Shown in pieces: positions 18,158-27,067 of a stretch of 64,000 nt of DNA. The position numbers were made by a program, and so were the translations under genes. Every line of letters starts with the position of its first letter. Position 1 is the first letter of the stretch. The DNA is from Anaerolineales bacterium (lineage in GTDB: Bacteria > Chloroflexota > Anaerolineae > 4572-78 > J111), in the NCBI GenBank assembly GCA_020634935.1, contig JACKAT010000013.1, positions 1 to 64,000 on the forward strand, read 5' to 3'. The notes beneath the pieces were generated by a model, which saw only the letters and a program-made list of their open reading frames with translations, made no database searches and was not told the origin of the DNA.

Positions 18158-18679
18158 TAATAAGTCCTTGATGTCAGTCGAATCTCAAATAACATGGTAG
18201 ATCAAAAGTGAGCGGTCAGCTATCAGCCTTCAGCGGTCAGTTTTAAAACAATTTAGATAATATATGACTTACGCAGTGGGCCGGTTTAGCCCCCCTCTAA
18301 CTCCCCCCTTTGAAGGAGGACCAGACAAGTCCCGCCCTGTGAGAGGGATTTAGGGAGGGCTAATCTCCAACAGCGTAACGTCTATAATAATGAATGGCTT
18401 TGTTATCTAAAAATAGGTTGAACCGATGAAAAAGCTGACCGCTAATTGCTGAACGCTCAAGAGTAAAAAAGTACTAATCCCTCTAACATGAATGAAGGAA
18501 CCCCTACCGGATACGTATAACCTAATGAAAGCCTCAAGAGCCTATTGTGCATCCTCAATAGCTCAAAAATAATCGGCGATTAGCAATTAAGCGATTGGCG
18601 GGTCTAAATTTCCAATCACCTCGTTGCTAATCTCCCAATCTCTATTAACCTACAAGCAACCTGAAAATGGAGAGTCCCC
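18158..18679. other. Gene-free stretch with a TIR-type palindromic element
   Basis: Contains the palindromic element 18263-18383 described separately. It also has scattered fragments of the GCGGTCAGC palindrome (18212-18240 and 18428-18460). No reading frame or RNA gene recognised. Confidence 0.6.
18263..18383. repeat. TIR-type palindromic element, copy 1 (AGGGAGG core)
   Basis: Outer ends ATGACTTACGCAGTG and CAGCGTAACGTC form the inverted termini shared with elements at 22664, 27147, 28793, 48718 and 53491. The core here is an unrelated palindrome, TTAGCCCCCCTCTAACTCCC against GGGATTTAGGGAGGGCTAA. Confidence 0.75.
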
Positions 18680-20224
18680 ATGACCGCGACGATCGAGATC
18701 CATTTAGAAAAGTATACGCTGGAAACTGAACTCAGCCAAAACGCGTGGTTCACCCTGTATCGAGCTTCCCGTAAAGCCGATCAGGCCCCGGTCTACATCA
18801 AACTGGCCGCGCCGCTGCTAACCGCCGATGAATTCTTCCGGCGGCGCTTCAAACACATCACCGCCCAGGCCGCCGAACTCGATCACCCCAACCTCATCCG
18901 CAGCTACGAAGCCGAGGAGGACAACGGCCGGCTGTTTCTGGTTGAGGACTTTGTCGAAGCCCGATCGCTGGCCGAGGTGCTTGAGACGGACGGGCCGCTG
19001 TCGCTCAAGCGCACCGAAGGCATTATTAGCCAGATTGCCTCGGCTTTGGACTGCGCCCATCACGCCTCGGTGCGGCATGGCGATCTTTCGGTCCACCAGA
19101 TTTTTCTGGGCGCGAATGATCACGTTTACGTGGGCAATTTCGGCCACAGCCAGGCGATTTACGGCAACAACCTGGCCGACCACAGCTACGCCGTTAGCTC
19201 GCCGGAAATTGTCGCGCCGGAACGCGTGCGCGGCGAAGGCCCCAGCCGTCCGGCCGATCTTTACTCGCTAGGGATTATCTGTTACCAACTGCTGGCCAAG
19301 CAGTCGCCGTTTACCGGCCCGCGCTCAACGGTATTTCACGCCCATGCCTACCGCCAGCCGCGCCCCCTGCACCAGGTTAACACCGGCGTGCCGTTGACGG
19401 TTAGCGAAGTGATTAGCCGGATGCTGGCCAAAAGCGTCGATGTGCGCTACAACACCGGCGCGGAATTTGCTCGCGCTTTGCGGGTGGCCAACCAAACCCG
19501 CACCGCCACCCGCGGCTACGACCGGTTACGCCCGCTCTCGGAACGGGAACGGCCTCGCGCGATAAAATTTAGAGATATCTTCTTCCTGAGCGGGGCGACC
19601 GTGGTCATATTGCTGGTGGCGGCCTTAGCGGCCTGGACCGGCTACGAATTGGGCCTCAAGCAGAACCCGCCCATCATCCAATCGCCGCCGGTCATCGTCG
19701 ACTCAACCTTGCCGACCCCAACCCCCACCGAAGATTATCTGCGCGATATCATTCCACCCACGCCCGCCAATGACAACGTTGTACCGGTCACACCTGAGCC
19801 GGAGGCCGCAAATGTGGTGCTGGTCGATACGTTACTGCCGCCTCGGACGCCATTTGCCCTCCGGCTGCAAGCCAGCCCGACCGTCACGCCCACCGTCACC
19901 CCCGCCCCCGTCAGATTTATCGCCACCGCCACCCCAACGGTTCCGCCCGCGCCGGTACAGGTTATCCCCGCCGGTCAAGGGCTTTTCACCTTCTACAATC
20001 CCACCGGCCACGATTTAGTCGTTGATGTCTCCGGCCCCACCTTCGTTTCCGCGGTCGTACCGCCCAACAACCGCGAAGCGTTCTACCTCACGGCCGGCTC
20101 CTACCTGTATATGACCCACACTCCCGGCGGCCAGGGTCTCGACCCCACCAAAGGCGTGTTCGACCTGGGCGAAGGCCAAATGATCGAGAAGGATTACTAC
20201 AGCGACTATGAGTGGCAGCAGTAG
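18680..20224 (+). CDS. Membrane-anchored Ser/Thr kinase-like protein (probable pseudokinase)
   Basis: 514 residues. Residues 12-270 form a protein-kinase fold with the VAIK-type lysine at K41 and an alpha-C glutamate near 66. However, the glycine-rich loop is missing, the catalytic loop is HGDLSVHQ (133-140, glutamine for asparagine) and the DFG is NFG (153-155). Losing the metal-binding aspartate suggests an inactive or unusual kinase. A single membrane helix (about 296-318) leads to a proline/threonine-rich stalk and a beta-rich extracytoplasmic domain (about 430-514). The layout is that of bacterial PknB-like receptor kinases. It stands alone, with GGAGAG before the ATG. Confidence 0.85.
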   Translation: MTATIEIHLEKYTLETELSQNAWFTLYRASRKADQAPVYIKLAAPLLTADEFFRRRFKHITAQAAELDHPNLIRSYEAEEDNGRLFLVEDFVEARSLAEVLETDGPLSLKRTEGIISQIASALDCAHHASVRHGDLSVHQIFLGANDHVYVGNFGHSQAIYGNNLADHSYAVSSPEIVAPERVRGEGPSRPADLYSLGIICYQLLAKQSPFTGPRSTVFHAHAYRQPRPLHQVNTGVPLTVSEVISRMLAKSVDVRYNTGAEFARALRVANQTRTATRGYDRLRPLSERERPRAIKFRDIFFLSGATVVILLVAALAAWTGYELGLKQNPPIIQSPPVIVDSTLPTPTPTEDYLRDIIPPTPANDNVVPVTPEPEAANVVLVDTLLPPRTPFALRLQASPTVTPTVTPAPVRFIATATPTVPPAPVQVIPAGQGLFTFYNPTGHDLVVDVSGPTFVSAVVPPNNREAFYLTAGSYLYMTHTPGGQGLDPTKGVFDLGEGQMIEKDYYSDYEWQQ

Positions 20225-20295
20225 GGAAGTTGGAGATGCGAGATAGAGATAGAGATTGAGATTGAGAGATTGGCTTCGATAATTAAAGTCGAGCA

Positions 20296-20451
20296 TGTCA
20301 TTTCGGAGCCGGAGGCGGAGAAATCCCTCAGACGTTCTTATAAATGAAGCCTTCGCTGGAAAAATGGCCGTTGTCGCTTCAAATTTTCCCAGCCAGACCC
20401 CTTTTCATTGTATTGTCACAGGGATTTCTCCGCTGGCGCTCCGAAATGACA
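20296..20451. repeat. REP-like palindrome (TGTCATTTCGGAG), copy 1
   Basis: TGTCATTTCGGAG at the left and CTCCGAAATGACA at the right are exact inverses, with a second inner pair GAGAAATCCCT/AGGGATTTCTC. Similar units occur at 22200-22357 and 22683-22776. It occupies most of the gap between the kinase and the LamG gene (20225-20559). Confidence 0.85.
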
Positions 20452-20559
20452 CGAAATATATCTATTTGTGAACTCAGGTTAGAAGATAAAGTAAAAATGA
20501 GCGGCTGGAAAACTCTAATAAACCCTACCAACTCCCCAACTCCCCAAACTCCATAAACT

Positions 20560-22083
20560 CTACCCCACCAGCCCCAACCGCTGACGCATCGCGCCGTCAA
20601 AATCGCCGATGAAGGTCCACCAGTTAGTCAACGGCCGGTCGCGATCGGTCAGGCCGTTGTTTGCGCCCGGTAAGTTCTGCATCCAGTAGATAAACCAGGT
20701 CAGGCTGTCGCAGTTCCAGCGGCGGCAGTTTAGACGCTTCTGCTCGCCGCCGTCGGGCCGCCAATCTTCGATATCGGTCAAAATGAAACTGGAGTTGGCC
20801 CAATCGTAGTCGCGGACGCCGTTGGGCGGAAAATGGGCCCAGCCGCAGCGTCCCTCGCCCGGCTTGCCGACAAATTTCTCCCAAAACAGCCGGTGATCGA
20901 TGTCGCGCAGCACCGCCTCAATTTGATGCATGTGATCTTCCACCGCCTCCGACGGCCCACGGCCATAATTGTAGTGATACACCGTGTAGGTTTGGCTGAG
21001 GTCCGGCAAATCGAATCGATCGCGATCGCTGTTGCTGATATCACCGAACGGGCCGGCCATATTCGACTCCCAGATATCGATCACGCCGCCGTGGTAGCCC
21101 CACAGCCAAACCTCTTTGACGCCCCGCGTTTCGACCCAATGCCGGATGTTGACCCGATTCATCACCGCGTTATAGTCGGTCATCGGCGCCCGGTGGCCGG
21201 GCTTGCGGTAAGTGGGCAGCGGATCCATATATTCCAGCGTTTCGACCAACTGGTAGCGCAAGCTGGGCCGGGCCGCCGGGTTTTTGTAGCCGTGAAAAGT
21301 GCTGCCGCGTTCCAGCGCCTCGACCACCTGCTGGGTGGTCTGCTGCACATGCTGCCGGACGTGGCCCACCGGCGCGCCGACATCGCCGGTGACGCGCCGG
21401 TCGAGGCGGTTGCCGATCACCGGCAAATAGGCGACAACCAGCACCGGGATGACGAATTGATTGGGAAAATTCAACGTATCGATGGGCGCGGGGTTTGCTG
21501 GCAGCACAGCTTCGTCCGCGTCGGCGAAGATCAACAGTTCGTCGATTACGGCGTTGGCCTGGCGGTCGCCGTTAGATGACGAGCCGATATAAAACGCGGC
21601 CGCCAGATGATCGGGCAGATCGGCCTTCTCCGAAGCGTCGCGCAGTTTGCCGTCAACATATAGGGCGATGCGTTCAGGCGTCCAGGTGACGCCAATTTGA
21701 TGCCACTCGTCCGGCGGCCAGTGAGCCACGTTATAACTCAATCCGGTCTCGCTGCGCGGCCCCCACACGATAAAGCGGAGATTATTGCCGCCGTCTTTTT
21801 GCACCCGCAGGCGATTATAGAAGCCATCGCCGCTATCAAAGAAGATGTAGTCTCGACCATCGCGGCCGGGCCACTGCGGCTTGAGCCAAAAGATCAGGCG
21901 GCCTTGCTCGCGGTTAAGATAGCCGTCGGTTCGGTAAGCCAGCCTGGCCGTCCCTTGAAACAGCGCCGCCTGGCCGGTTCGTCCCGGTACTAAACGCGGC
22001 GTTGGGCCTTCACCGGCCGCGCCCTGTTCGCTTACGAAGCCATCCTCGAATCGAAGCGTGAATAACGGGTTTTTGCGGTTCAT
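20560..22083 (-). CDS. LamG-like jelly-roll domain protein of unknown function
   Basis: 507 residues with no signal peptide. Residues 1-190 resemble a LamG/concanavalin-like jelly roll: AALFQGTARLAYRTDGYL, GRLIFWLKPQW, WHQIGVTWTPERIALYVDGK and ADLPDHLAAAFYIGSSSNG are typical strands. The remaining 300 residues contain motifs such as WLWGYHGGVIDIWESNMAG and HFPPNGVRDYDW that I cannot assign. It might bind or process a carbohydrate, but that is speculation. Flanked on both sides by REP-like palindromes. Confidence 0.75.
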   Translation of the reverse strand: MNRKNPLFTLRFEDGFVSEQGAAGEGPTPRLVPGRTGQAALFQGTARLAYRTDGYLNREQGRLIFWLKPQWPGRDGRDYIFFDSGDGFYNRLRVQKDGGNNLRFIVWGPRSETGLSYNVAHWPPDEWHQIGVTWTPERIALYVDGKLRDASEKADLPDHLAAAFYIGSSSNGDRQANAVIDELLIFADADEAVLPANPAPIDTLNFPNQFVIPVLVVAYLPVIGNRLDRRVTGDVGAPVGHVRQHVQQTTQQVVEALERGSTFHGYKNPAARPSLRYQLVETLEYMDPLPTYRKPGHRAPMTDYNAVMNRVNIRHWVETRGVKEVWLWGYHGGVIDIWESNMAGPFGDISNSDRDRFDLPDLSQTYTVYHYNYGRGPSEAVEDHMHQIEAVLRDIDHRLFWEKFVGKPGEGRCGWAHFPPNGVRDYDWANSSFILTDIEDWRPDGGEQKRLNCRRWNCDSLTWFIYWMQNLPGANNGLTDRDRPLTNWWTFIGDFDGAMRQRLGLVG

Positions 22084-22199
22084 AAAAGCAGTCCAGTTAA
22101 AAATAATGAATAATGAATGATCAATGATGACAGGCGGAAAAAATTATTAGTTTCCAACATCGGTGTTATTAACCTGAGTTCAGAAATGGATGTACTTCA

Positions 22200-22357
22200 T
22201 GTCATTGCGCAGCCTGCGGCTGCGAAATCCCTCAAGCATTCCTATAAACGAAGCCTTTGCCGGGGAAAAAGGGCTGTTGTCGCTTCAAATTGTCCCGGCC
22301 AGACCCCGTTTCAATGGATTACCACAGGGATTTCTCCGCTAGCGCTCCGAAATGACA
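22200..22357. repeat. REP-like palindrome, copy 2
   Basis: TGTCATTGCGCAGCC at the left and GCTCCGAAATGACA at the right. The internal segment (CGAAGCCTTTGCCGGG, TTGTCGCTTCAAATT, CCAGACCCCGTTTCA) is close to that of copy 1 at 20296. Confidence 0.85.
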
Positions 22358-22456
22358 TTGTCGCCTTTAATTATCGAACTCCGGTTTATTATCTTCCTTA
22401 GCCTTAGCCTTAGCCTGACGTAACCGGTTTTAACTCCGGATAGACCAGTCTTTTCT

Positions 22457-22600
22457 TCAGAAAGGAAACTCAGCCGTATCATCAAACTCTAAATTATCGG
22501 GGGTGGGGCAAAACACCGGAGTAAGATCAAGATTTCGGATGGCAAATTCAAATTTTAGAGATTGATTTTGCCATAATACTTCAATATCGTGGTTGTCCAT
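22457..22600 (-). CDS. Candidate 47-residue small protein
   Basis: A short frame starting ATG at 22600, with GGAG eight bases upstream (TTGGAGACAAGACAATG), and ending TGA at 22457. The peptide starts MDNHDIEVLWQNQSLKFEF, is acidic, and has one cysteine in the stretch PVFCPTPDN and an acidic, aromatic C-terminus ending EFPF. I do not recognise it. The Shine-Dalgarno spacing and the non-repetitive sequence in an otherwise repetitive area argue for a real gene. A leader peptide or RiPP-like precursor is possible, but no modifying enzyme lies beside it. Confidence 0.45.
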   Translation of the reverse strand: MDNHDIEVLWQNQSLKFEFAIRNLDLTPVFCPTPDNLEFDDTAEFPF

Positions 22601-22663
22601 TGTCTTGTCTCCAATTTTATTTGCTGAATAGATGTTTCCAGAACAAGTTTATATATATATGTC

Positions 22664-22807
22664 ATGACTTACGCCGTTGGCATGTCATTTCGAGGAGGAA
22701 CGACGAGAAATCCCTGAGAACGACGTTTGCCAGCCGACTCTATAGGGATTTCTCCGCCTGCGGCTACGAAATGACATCATTGGATGTCAAGTGCGTAACG
22801 CCTAATA
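22664..22807. repeat. TIR-type palindromic element, copy 2 (REP core)
   Basis: Outer ends ATGACTTACGCCGTT and AAGTGCGTAACG enclose a REP-like palindrome at 22683-22776 (TGTCATTTCGAGG ... TACGAAATGACA). It is thus the same outer module as copy 1 with a different core. Confidence 0.8.
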
Positions 22808-22904
22808 TAATGGAAGTGAATTTTAGCTATCCAACGGCCTAATTATTAAAAAACACACCCCCAATTCCTAATATCCACCGCTCCACCGAACTCATTACAT
22901 CTCA

Positions 22905-23120
22905 AACCTAATTCTTCCAACCCTTCTCAACTATTATCCCACAAATTACCCCCATTGACAATGCAAATCGAACAAGCAACCCTTATTTTTCTCCCGGATA
23001 CAGCCTCGATTTGCCCCCGTTCGCTTTGTTCCCCGACCATAGACAACCGGCCGCTGACCGCCGCCAAACCGCCGCACGCGCCTAACAGGCGGCGGTCAAC
23101 GGCCGGCGAACGAGGGGCTG
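22905..23120. repeat. About 210-bp interspersed repeat, copy A
   Basis: Direct repeat of 29195-29398. Shared blocks include TTCTTCCAAC, TTCTCAACTATTATC, ACACAAATTACCC, GTTGACAAT and ends rich in GGCGGCGG and CGGCCGG. Contains TTGACA and is followed, after about 200 bases, by a tandem array, as is copy B. Confidence 0.7.
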
Positions 23121-23331
23121 ATTGATATACGTAATACGCGCATTGATTAATCCATTTCCGGGGAGATGTCGTCTTAATCGGTGTTTCGTTTCTGAACACC
23201 GTTTATGGGGGAACAACTCTATGGGTGGCTGTGTCGTTGGTCGGGCCGTTGTCGGTGGTTTTATCATCAAGGCGTTATTCTTTTTGAGATTGTCGATAAA
23301 TGAGGGCAAGGTTAACCAATTTAGCGTGAAT

Positions 23332-23700
23332 GACCAAGTAAACGTTGTCGCTCCGGTAGGTTTTTGGCGGGAGAGCAATGTTGGCGCATCAAGGTTTACT
23401 TTGATCGATAATGACAAAGTAAACGTTGTCGCTCCGGGGAGTTTTTGGCGGGAGAGCAATGCGGGAGCATCAAGGTTTACTTTGATCGATAATGACAAAG
23501 TAAACTTTGTCGCTCCGGCAGGTTTTTGGCGGGAGAGCAATGCGGGAGCATCAAGGTTTACTTTGATCGATAATGAATGACAAAGTAAACTTTGTCGCTC
23601 CGGGGGGTTTTTGGCGGGAGAGCAATGCGGGAGCATCAAGGTTTACTTTGATCGATAATGACAAAGTAAACTTTGTCGCTCCGGGGAGTTTTTGGGGGCG
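23332..23700. repeat. Tandem array of 81-bp units
   Basis: Units start at 23332, 23413, 23494, 23579 and 23660. Spacing is 81, 81, 85 and 81; the 85 contains a four-base duplication. Each unit begins with the palindrome GACAAAGTAAACTTTGTC followed by GCTCCGG, and ends with CAAGGTTTACTTTGATCG. It is therefore a tandem amplification of the GGAGCG/CAAAG palindrome family found singly at 43606, 45723 and 62554. 81 is divisible by three, which explains the open frames on both strands. Confidence 0.85.
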
Positions 23701-23753
23701 ACAGTTTTTTTGAGGCAGGGCTAATACTTTTGAAGCAGAGGTCGCTTTTTGGT

Positions 23754-24064
23754 CGCAAAAAAGGAGGTCTCAGGCCAAAAGGTCCTTTTTTTGCCGCAAA
23801 AAAGGAGGTCTCAGGCCAAAAGGTCCTTTTTTGGTCGCAAAAAAGGGGGTCTCACACCAAAAGGTCCCTTTTTGGTCGCAAAAAAGGGGGTCAAACGCCA
23901 AAAGGTCCCTTTTTGGTCGCAAAAAAGGGGGTCAAACGAAAAAAGGCGGCCTTTTTGTCGCAAAAAAGGAGGTCAAACCGGTTTGGGTCCCTTTTTGGCC
24001 GCAAAAAAGGGGGTCTCAGGCCAAAAGGTCGCTTTTTGGTCGCAAAAAAGGAGGTCAAACCGGT
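23754..24064. repeat. Tandem array of 41-bp units
   Basis: About 7.5 contiguous units of GCAAAAAAGGGGGTCTCA followed by CACCAAAAGGTCCCTTTTTGG and TC. Each unit has an internal hairpin (CCAAAAAGG against CCTTTTTGG). All three plus-strand frames stay open because 41 is not a multiple of three, so they read the same 41 residues in rotation. I do not call a protein. Confidence 0.85.
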
Positions 24065-24078
24065 TGGCAGCGCACCAT

Positions 24079-24206
24079 TAAACCGTGGAAACGGGAGATG
24101 AGGGAAGGTCGACAAAATAATCGACAGAATTGACAAGATTTTTGCGATTTTATCGGTCATAATTCGGTAAATCGGGTTAATTCTGTCTAATTTTTTTACC
24201 ACTTTT
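24079..24206. repeat. AAACCGTGG palindrome, copy 1
   Basis: TTAAACCGTGG at the left, then ACAGAATTGACAAGATT, CGATTTTATCGGTCATAATTCGGTAAATCG and TTCTGTCTAATTTTTT to the right, an imperfect long palindrome. Copies at 53677-53810 (complete) and 27068-27141 (truncated). Confidence 0.75.
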
Positions 24207-24255
24207 TGACCATAGGCCGTTGCCTGCAAAAAAGGGGGGGTTGCCGGCGGAACGG

Positions 24256-26088
24256 TTAACTCAAGAGGCCCAGCCGGGGAATCGGCAGCGTGCCTTCATC
24301 CGCGCCAATTTCAGCTTGGATCAGGGTATTCAGTTTGTCGTTCATCGTCCGGATCAAGGCCGGGTCGAAATTGGGACCGGCCGGGTCGGCCAAATTAACG
24401 ATTTCATCGGGGTCGATCTGCGTGTCGTAAAGCTCGATATCGTTGCGGGCCAAAAGAGACTCTAAATCGGCCGGAATATGGTAATCGAGCGGCGAGAAGT
24501 AACGGGCAAATTTGTACCGGCCATCGTATATCCCGCGTAGATAACCTCGCTTCGAAAAGTCGATGATCGGCCGGTATTGGGCCAGGTCCAACGGTTCACC
24601 GGCGGCGCGTTTGGCCTGTATCTCTTGCAGTTTGCGGCCGGCGTCAGGATCAAGGTGGCTGAGGGCGTCGAAAGTGAACAGCACGCCGCCGGCCTTTTCA
24701 TCGCGTTCACCTTGACCGGCGGGCTGGTCCAGGGTCGCCGAAAAATCGTACCCGATCAAGTTGGGAAAGGTTAAGCGGCGATTAGCTGCGGTCATTCCGG
24801 CCAATGAGAGTAAAGTGGGGGCCAAATCAACGGATGACACCAGGGTTGTGGTGGTTGCTCCGGCCAGGGCAGGCCGGTGGGGATCAGCCACTATGAGCGG
24901 AACATTATTGTTTTCTTTATACACCACATTGCCTTTTTGACGCAGGCCATGCGCCCCCCCCAACTCGCCATGATCGGCGGTGAAAATAATGAGGGTCTGG
25001 CCGGCCTGGCCCGATGCTTCTAGGGCATCGAGGACCGTCCCCACGTGTCGATCGACATCGCGCACACAATTGATGTAGTAGTTTTGGCGCACTTCCCACA
25101 AATCCAGCCGATCTTTGGGGATTTCCCCATAAGCAAAATCATCGAGCCGGAGAAAGTCGCGGTGGGCCGGCGGCTTGGTGGAGAGATCATCCTCATAAAA
25201 ACTTCGGGGCAGCGGGGGCTGCCAGGCGGCCCGATACCACGGCTCATCTGGAGCGCCCACAATTTCCATCGCCTCAGACGTTTGCACATCGCCCTCCGGC
25301 CCATCGCTGTCAAAATACATCACGTCGTGCGGGTTGACAAAATTAACCGCCAGAAACCAGGGTTGGCCGCTGGCGATCTCAATCGAGCGGTTCAGCAACC
25401 AATCGACGGCGTCGGCGGCGGTTTCGGGGTCGTGTTCATAGCCGCCCTGTTGTTCGGCGTCGGTGCGGCCGCAGGGATTGAAGTCGGCAAAGCCGTAGGG
25501 TTCTAATCCGCCCCCGGTATCGACCGCCACGCGCTGATTAGTCTTATCTAAAAGCCATTCACCTGCTTCGTCAACTTGATAGCACCGGCCATCCGGATCG
25601 AGCCGGGCGTCCGGCAATTCGCTCAAGTGCCACTTGCCTTTATACGCCGTGTAGTAGCCGGCCTGGCGCAGCATATGCCCGATGGTGGGCAGGGACAAGG
25701 CCAGGTCGCTAATGTAGGGAAAATCGGTATTATCGGTCATACGGGTGTTAATGGTATGCTGGCCGGTGTAGATTACGGAGCGAGAGGGCGTGCAGAGGCC
25801 CGTGGTTACGTGATAATTGGTGAAGGTCAGGCCTTGCTTTTGCAATCGCTGGTGATTGGGCAATTTCACGCTGTCGGGGAAGTTAAGCGCAAAGCGTTCC
25901 TGATCGACCAGAATGAGGAGGATATTAGGGCCTTCTCCGGCCTGAGCCGCGCGCGCCGGGTCCGGCGAAGCCGCCGTCGCCTTGAACGGGCCGGTCGATC
26001 CGGCTACCGTCCCCACCGCCACCGTCCCGGCTCCCCGGAGAAACGTCCGGCGCGTCAATTTTTGTTTATTGTTTGGCTGTTTCGACAT
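24256..26088 (-). CDS. Tat-exported type I sulfatase
   Basis: Sulfatase-family hydrolase of about 610 residues. The Tat signal RRTFLRGAG is followed by a hydrophobic stretch and an Ala-rich cleavage region, so it should be exported folded. The catalytic formylglycine motif is present as CTPSRSVIYTG, with the metal-binding NILLILVDQER early and FTADHGELGG later. I chose the ATG at 26088, preceded by GGGGAGA, over 26121. It requires cysteine-to-formylglycine conversion, but the only FGE-fold protein in the window (13867) lacks the catalytic cysteines. Substrate unknown. Confidence 0.9.
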   Translation of the reverse strand: MSKQPNNKQKLTRRTFLRGAGTVAVGTVAGSTGPFKATAASPDPARAAQAGEGPNILLILVDQERFALNFPDSVKLPNHQRLQKQGLTFTNYHVTTGLCTPSRSVIYTGQHTINTRMTDNTDFPYISDLALSLPTIGHMLRQAGYYTAYKGKWHLSELPDARLDPDGRCYQVDEAGEWLLDKTNQRVAVDTGGGLEPYGFADFNPCGRTDAEQQGGYEHDPETAADAVDWLLNRSIEIASGQPWFLAVNFVNPHDVMYFDSDGPEGDVQTSEAMEIVGAPDEPWYRAAWQPPLPRSFYEDDLSTKPPAHRDFLRLDDFAYGEIPKDRLDLWEVRQNYYINCVRDVDRHVGTVLDALEASGQAGQTLIIFTADHGELGGAHGLRQKGNVVYKENNNVPLIVADPHRPALAGATTTTLVSSVDLAPTLLSLAGMTAANRRLTFPNLIGYDFSATLDQPAGQGERDEKAGGVLFTFDALSHLDPDAGRKLQEIQAKRAAGEPLDLAQYRPIIDFSKRGYLRGIYDGRYKFARYFSPLDYHIPADLESLLARNDIELYDTQIDPDEIVNLADPAGPNFDPALIRTMNDKLNTLIQAEIGADEGTLPIPRLGLLS

Positions 26089-26424
26089 ATTTTCTCCCCA
26101 TCGTGCGTCTACCATAAACATTGCTCACCGGCCGAGAGATCCTCCCAGGCCAGCAGCGCCAACAGGCTTCAACATTAAGTTCTATTGTTTCTTAGGGTAA
26201 AACGGCCGCAATAGTGAAATCGCCTTCAACCGCCCCAGGATCGACCGGCGGCAAGGTGATGATCGAGGCGACGGCGGGGACGGGCGGCCCTTTAGGCGTG
26301 GAGGTTGAGGCGGGGGAATGGATATGGCGTCAGTTAATGGGCGCTATTGCGGCAAACTGATCAAAGGCTGCGCCTTACAAGGGCATTGCGGCGGTATTAA
26401 ACCACAGTCGGGCGGTAAAGGCAA
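26089..26424. other. Gap with possible decayed coding sequence
   Basis: On the minus strand, between the orphan gene at 26425 and the sulfatase, a frame reads protein-like stretches (FTARLWFNTAAMPL; PPVPAVASIITLPPVDPG) broken by stop codons. This may be the remains of a gene downstream of 26425, but I cannot assign a family. Confidence 0.3.
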
Positions 26425-27009
26425 TTACCCGCTGAGGTCATCGTTGTAGGATTTTTCAAATTCATCCAGCACTTGGCCCAACATCTGGTTAGCTTCATTC
26501 ATCGCTTCGCCGGGGATGTCATTGATGAGCCGGCTGCTGCCTGGGGTTATGGTGACATAGGCATCGACATGCGCTTCGGGGGTCTCTTCCCAAAGATAGG
26601 GGTAAATGAGGATAAAATCTTCGCCGGGCAGATCTTTATAGGCGGCTATGCCGCGCAAAATGCTCAAGATCAGGATGAACGCTTTGAAGTTTTCTGATAA
26701 CTGCATCACACAAAGCGTCCAGGTATTTGAGGGGGCATCGTACTGGGCTTGGGACGGCCCGACATAGGCATCCTGCAATAGGCGCGCGACATAGTCGCCC
26801 ACGGTCCTCATTTCAGACCGGGCCAGGCTAGTGGCCGGGTTCATGGCTTGAATTTCCGCGTCGGTGATTTGGCCGTAGAATTTTTTGGTGTTTAACCAGG
26901 AGCGCCAATCCTGGTAGTGACTGGGGGCAACCAGGGGGCTATTTTTAAAGGCTTCAAGCTGGTTCTTGGTCAAATTGACCCGCATATATAATGAACTGGG
27001 TTCTGACAT
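26425..27009 (-). CDS. Uncharacterised protein, 194 residues
   Basis: Not recognised. No signal peptide or membrane helix; mildly acidic overall. The product starts MSEPSSLYMRVNLTKNQLEAF, has a central hydrophobic helix (about 108-120, FKAFILILSILRGIAAY), a strand run FILIYPYLWEE and an acidic C-terminal helix (LGQVLDEFEKSYNDD). Size, globular single-domain character and its position in a repeat-rich island resemble immunity-type proteins of polymorphic toxin loci, but no toxin is next to it and the comparison is only suggestive. Confidence 0.7.
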   Translation of the reverse strand: MSEPSSLYMRVNLTKNQLEAFKNSPLVAPSHYQDWRSWLNTKKFYGQITDAEIQAMNPATSLARSEMRTVGDYVARLLQDAYVGPSQAQYDAPSNTWTLCVMQLSENFKAFILILSILRGIAAYKDLPGEDFILIYPYLWEETPEAHVDAYVTITPGSSRLINDIPGEAMNEANQMLGQVLDEFEKSYNDDLSG

Positions 27010-27067
27010 GGCAATATTCCTAATCCTTTATAAAATGTCAAGGCACACGCAAGCCGTAACTCTGCAC

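Larger units (their letters stand above)
22084..24255. other. 2.2-kb repeat-dominated region
   Basis: Holds two REP-like palindromes, one TIR-type element, a conserved 210-bp repeat, an 81-bp array, a 41-bp array and a copy of the AAACCGTGG palindrome, all listed separately. The only gene-like object is a 47-codon frame at 22457-22600 on the minus strand. Longer open frames across the arrays (for example 23122-23580 and 23673-24101) are products of repetition. Confidence 0.75.

Noticed and set aside
20833..21579. 248-residue open frame on the plus strand
   Set aside because: Lies entirely opposite the LamG-like gene, has no family motif, and has the low-complexity look of an antisense frame.
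23332..24064. CRISPR-like arrays
   Set aside because: Units of 81 and 41 bases are contiguous and there are no unique spacers; no cas genes are present. They are tandem repeats.
23122..24101. Repeat proteins of 142-152 residues on the plus strand
   Set aside because: Open frames arise from tandem units whose lengths keep frames open; no Shine-Dalgarno or unique flanking coding sequence. All three frames of the 41-bp array read the same peptide.
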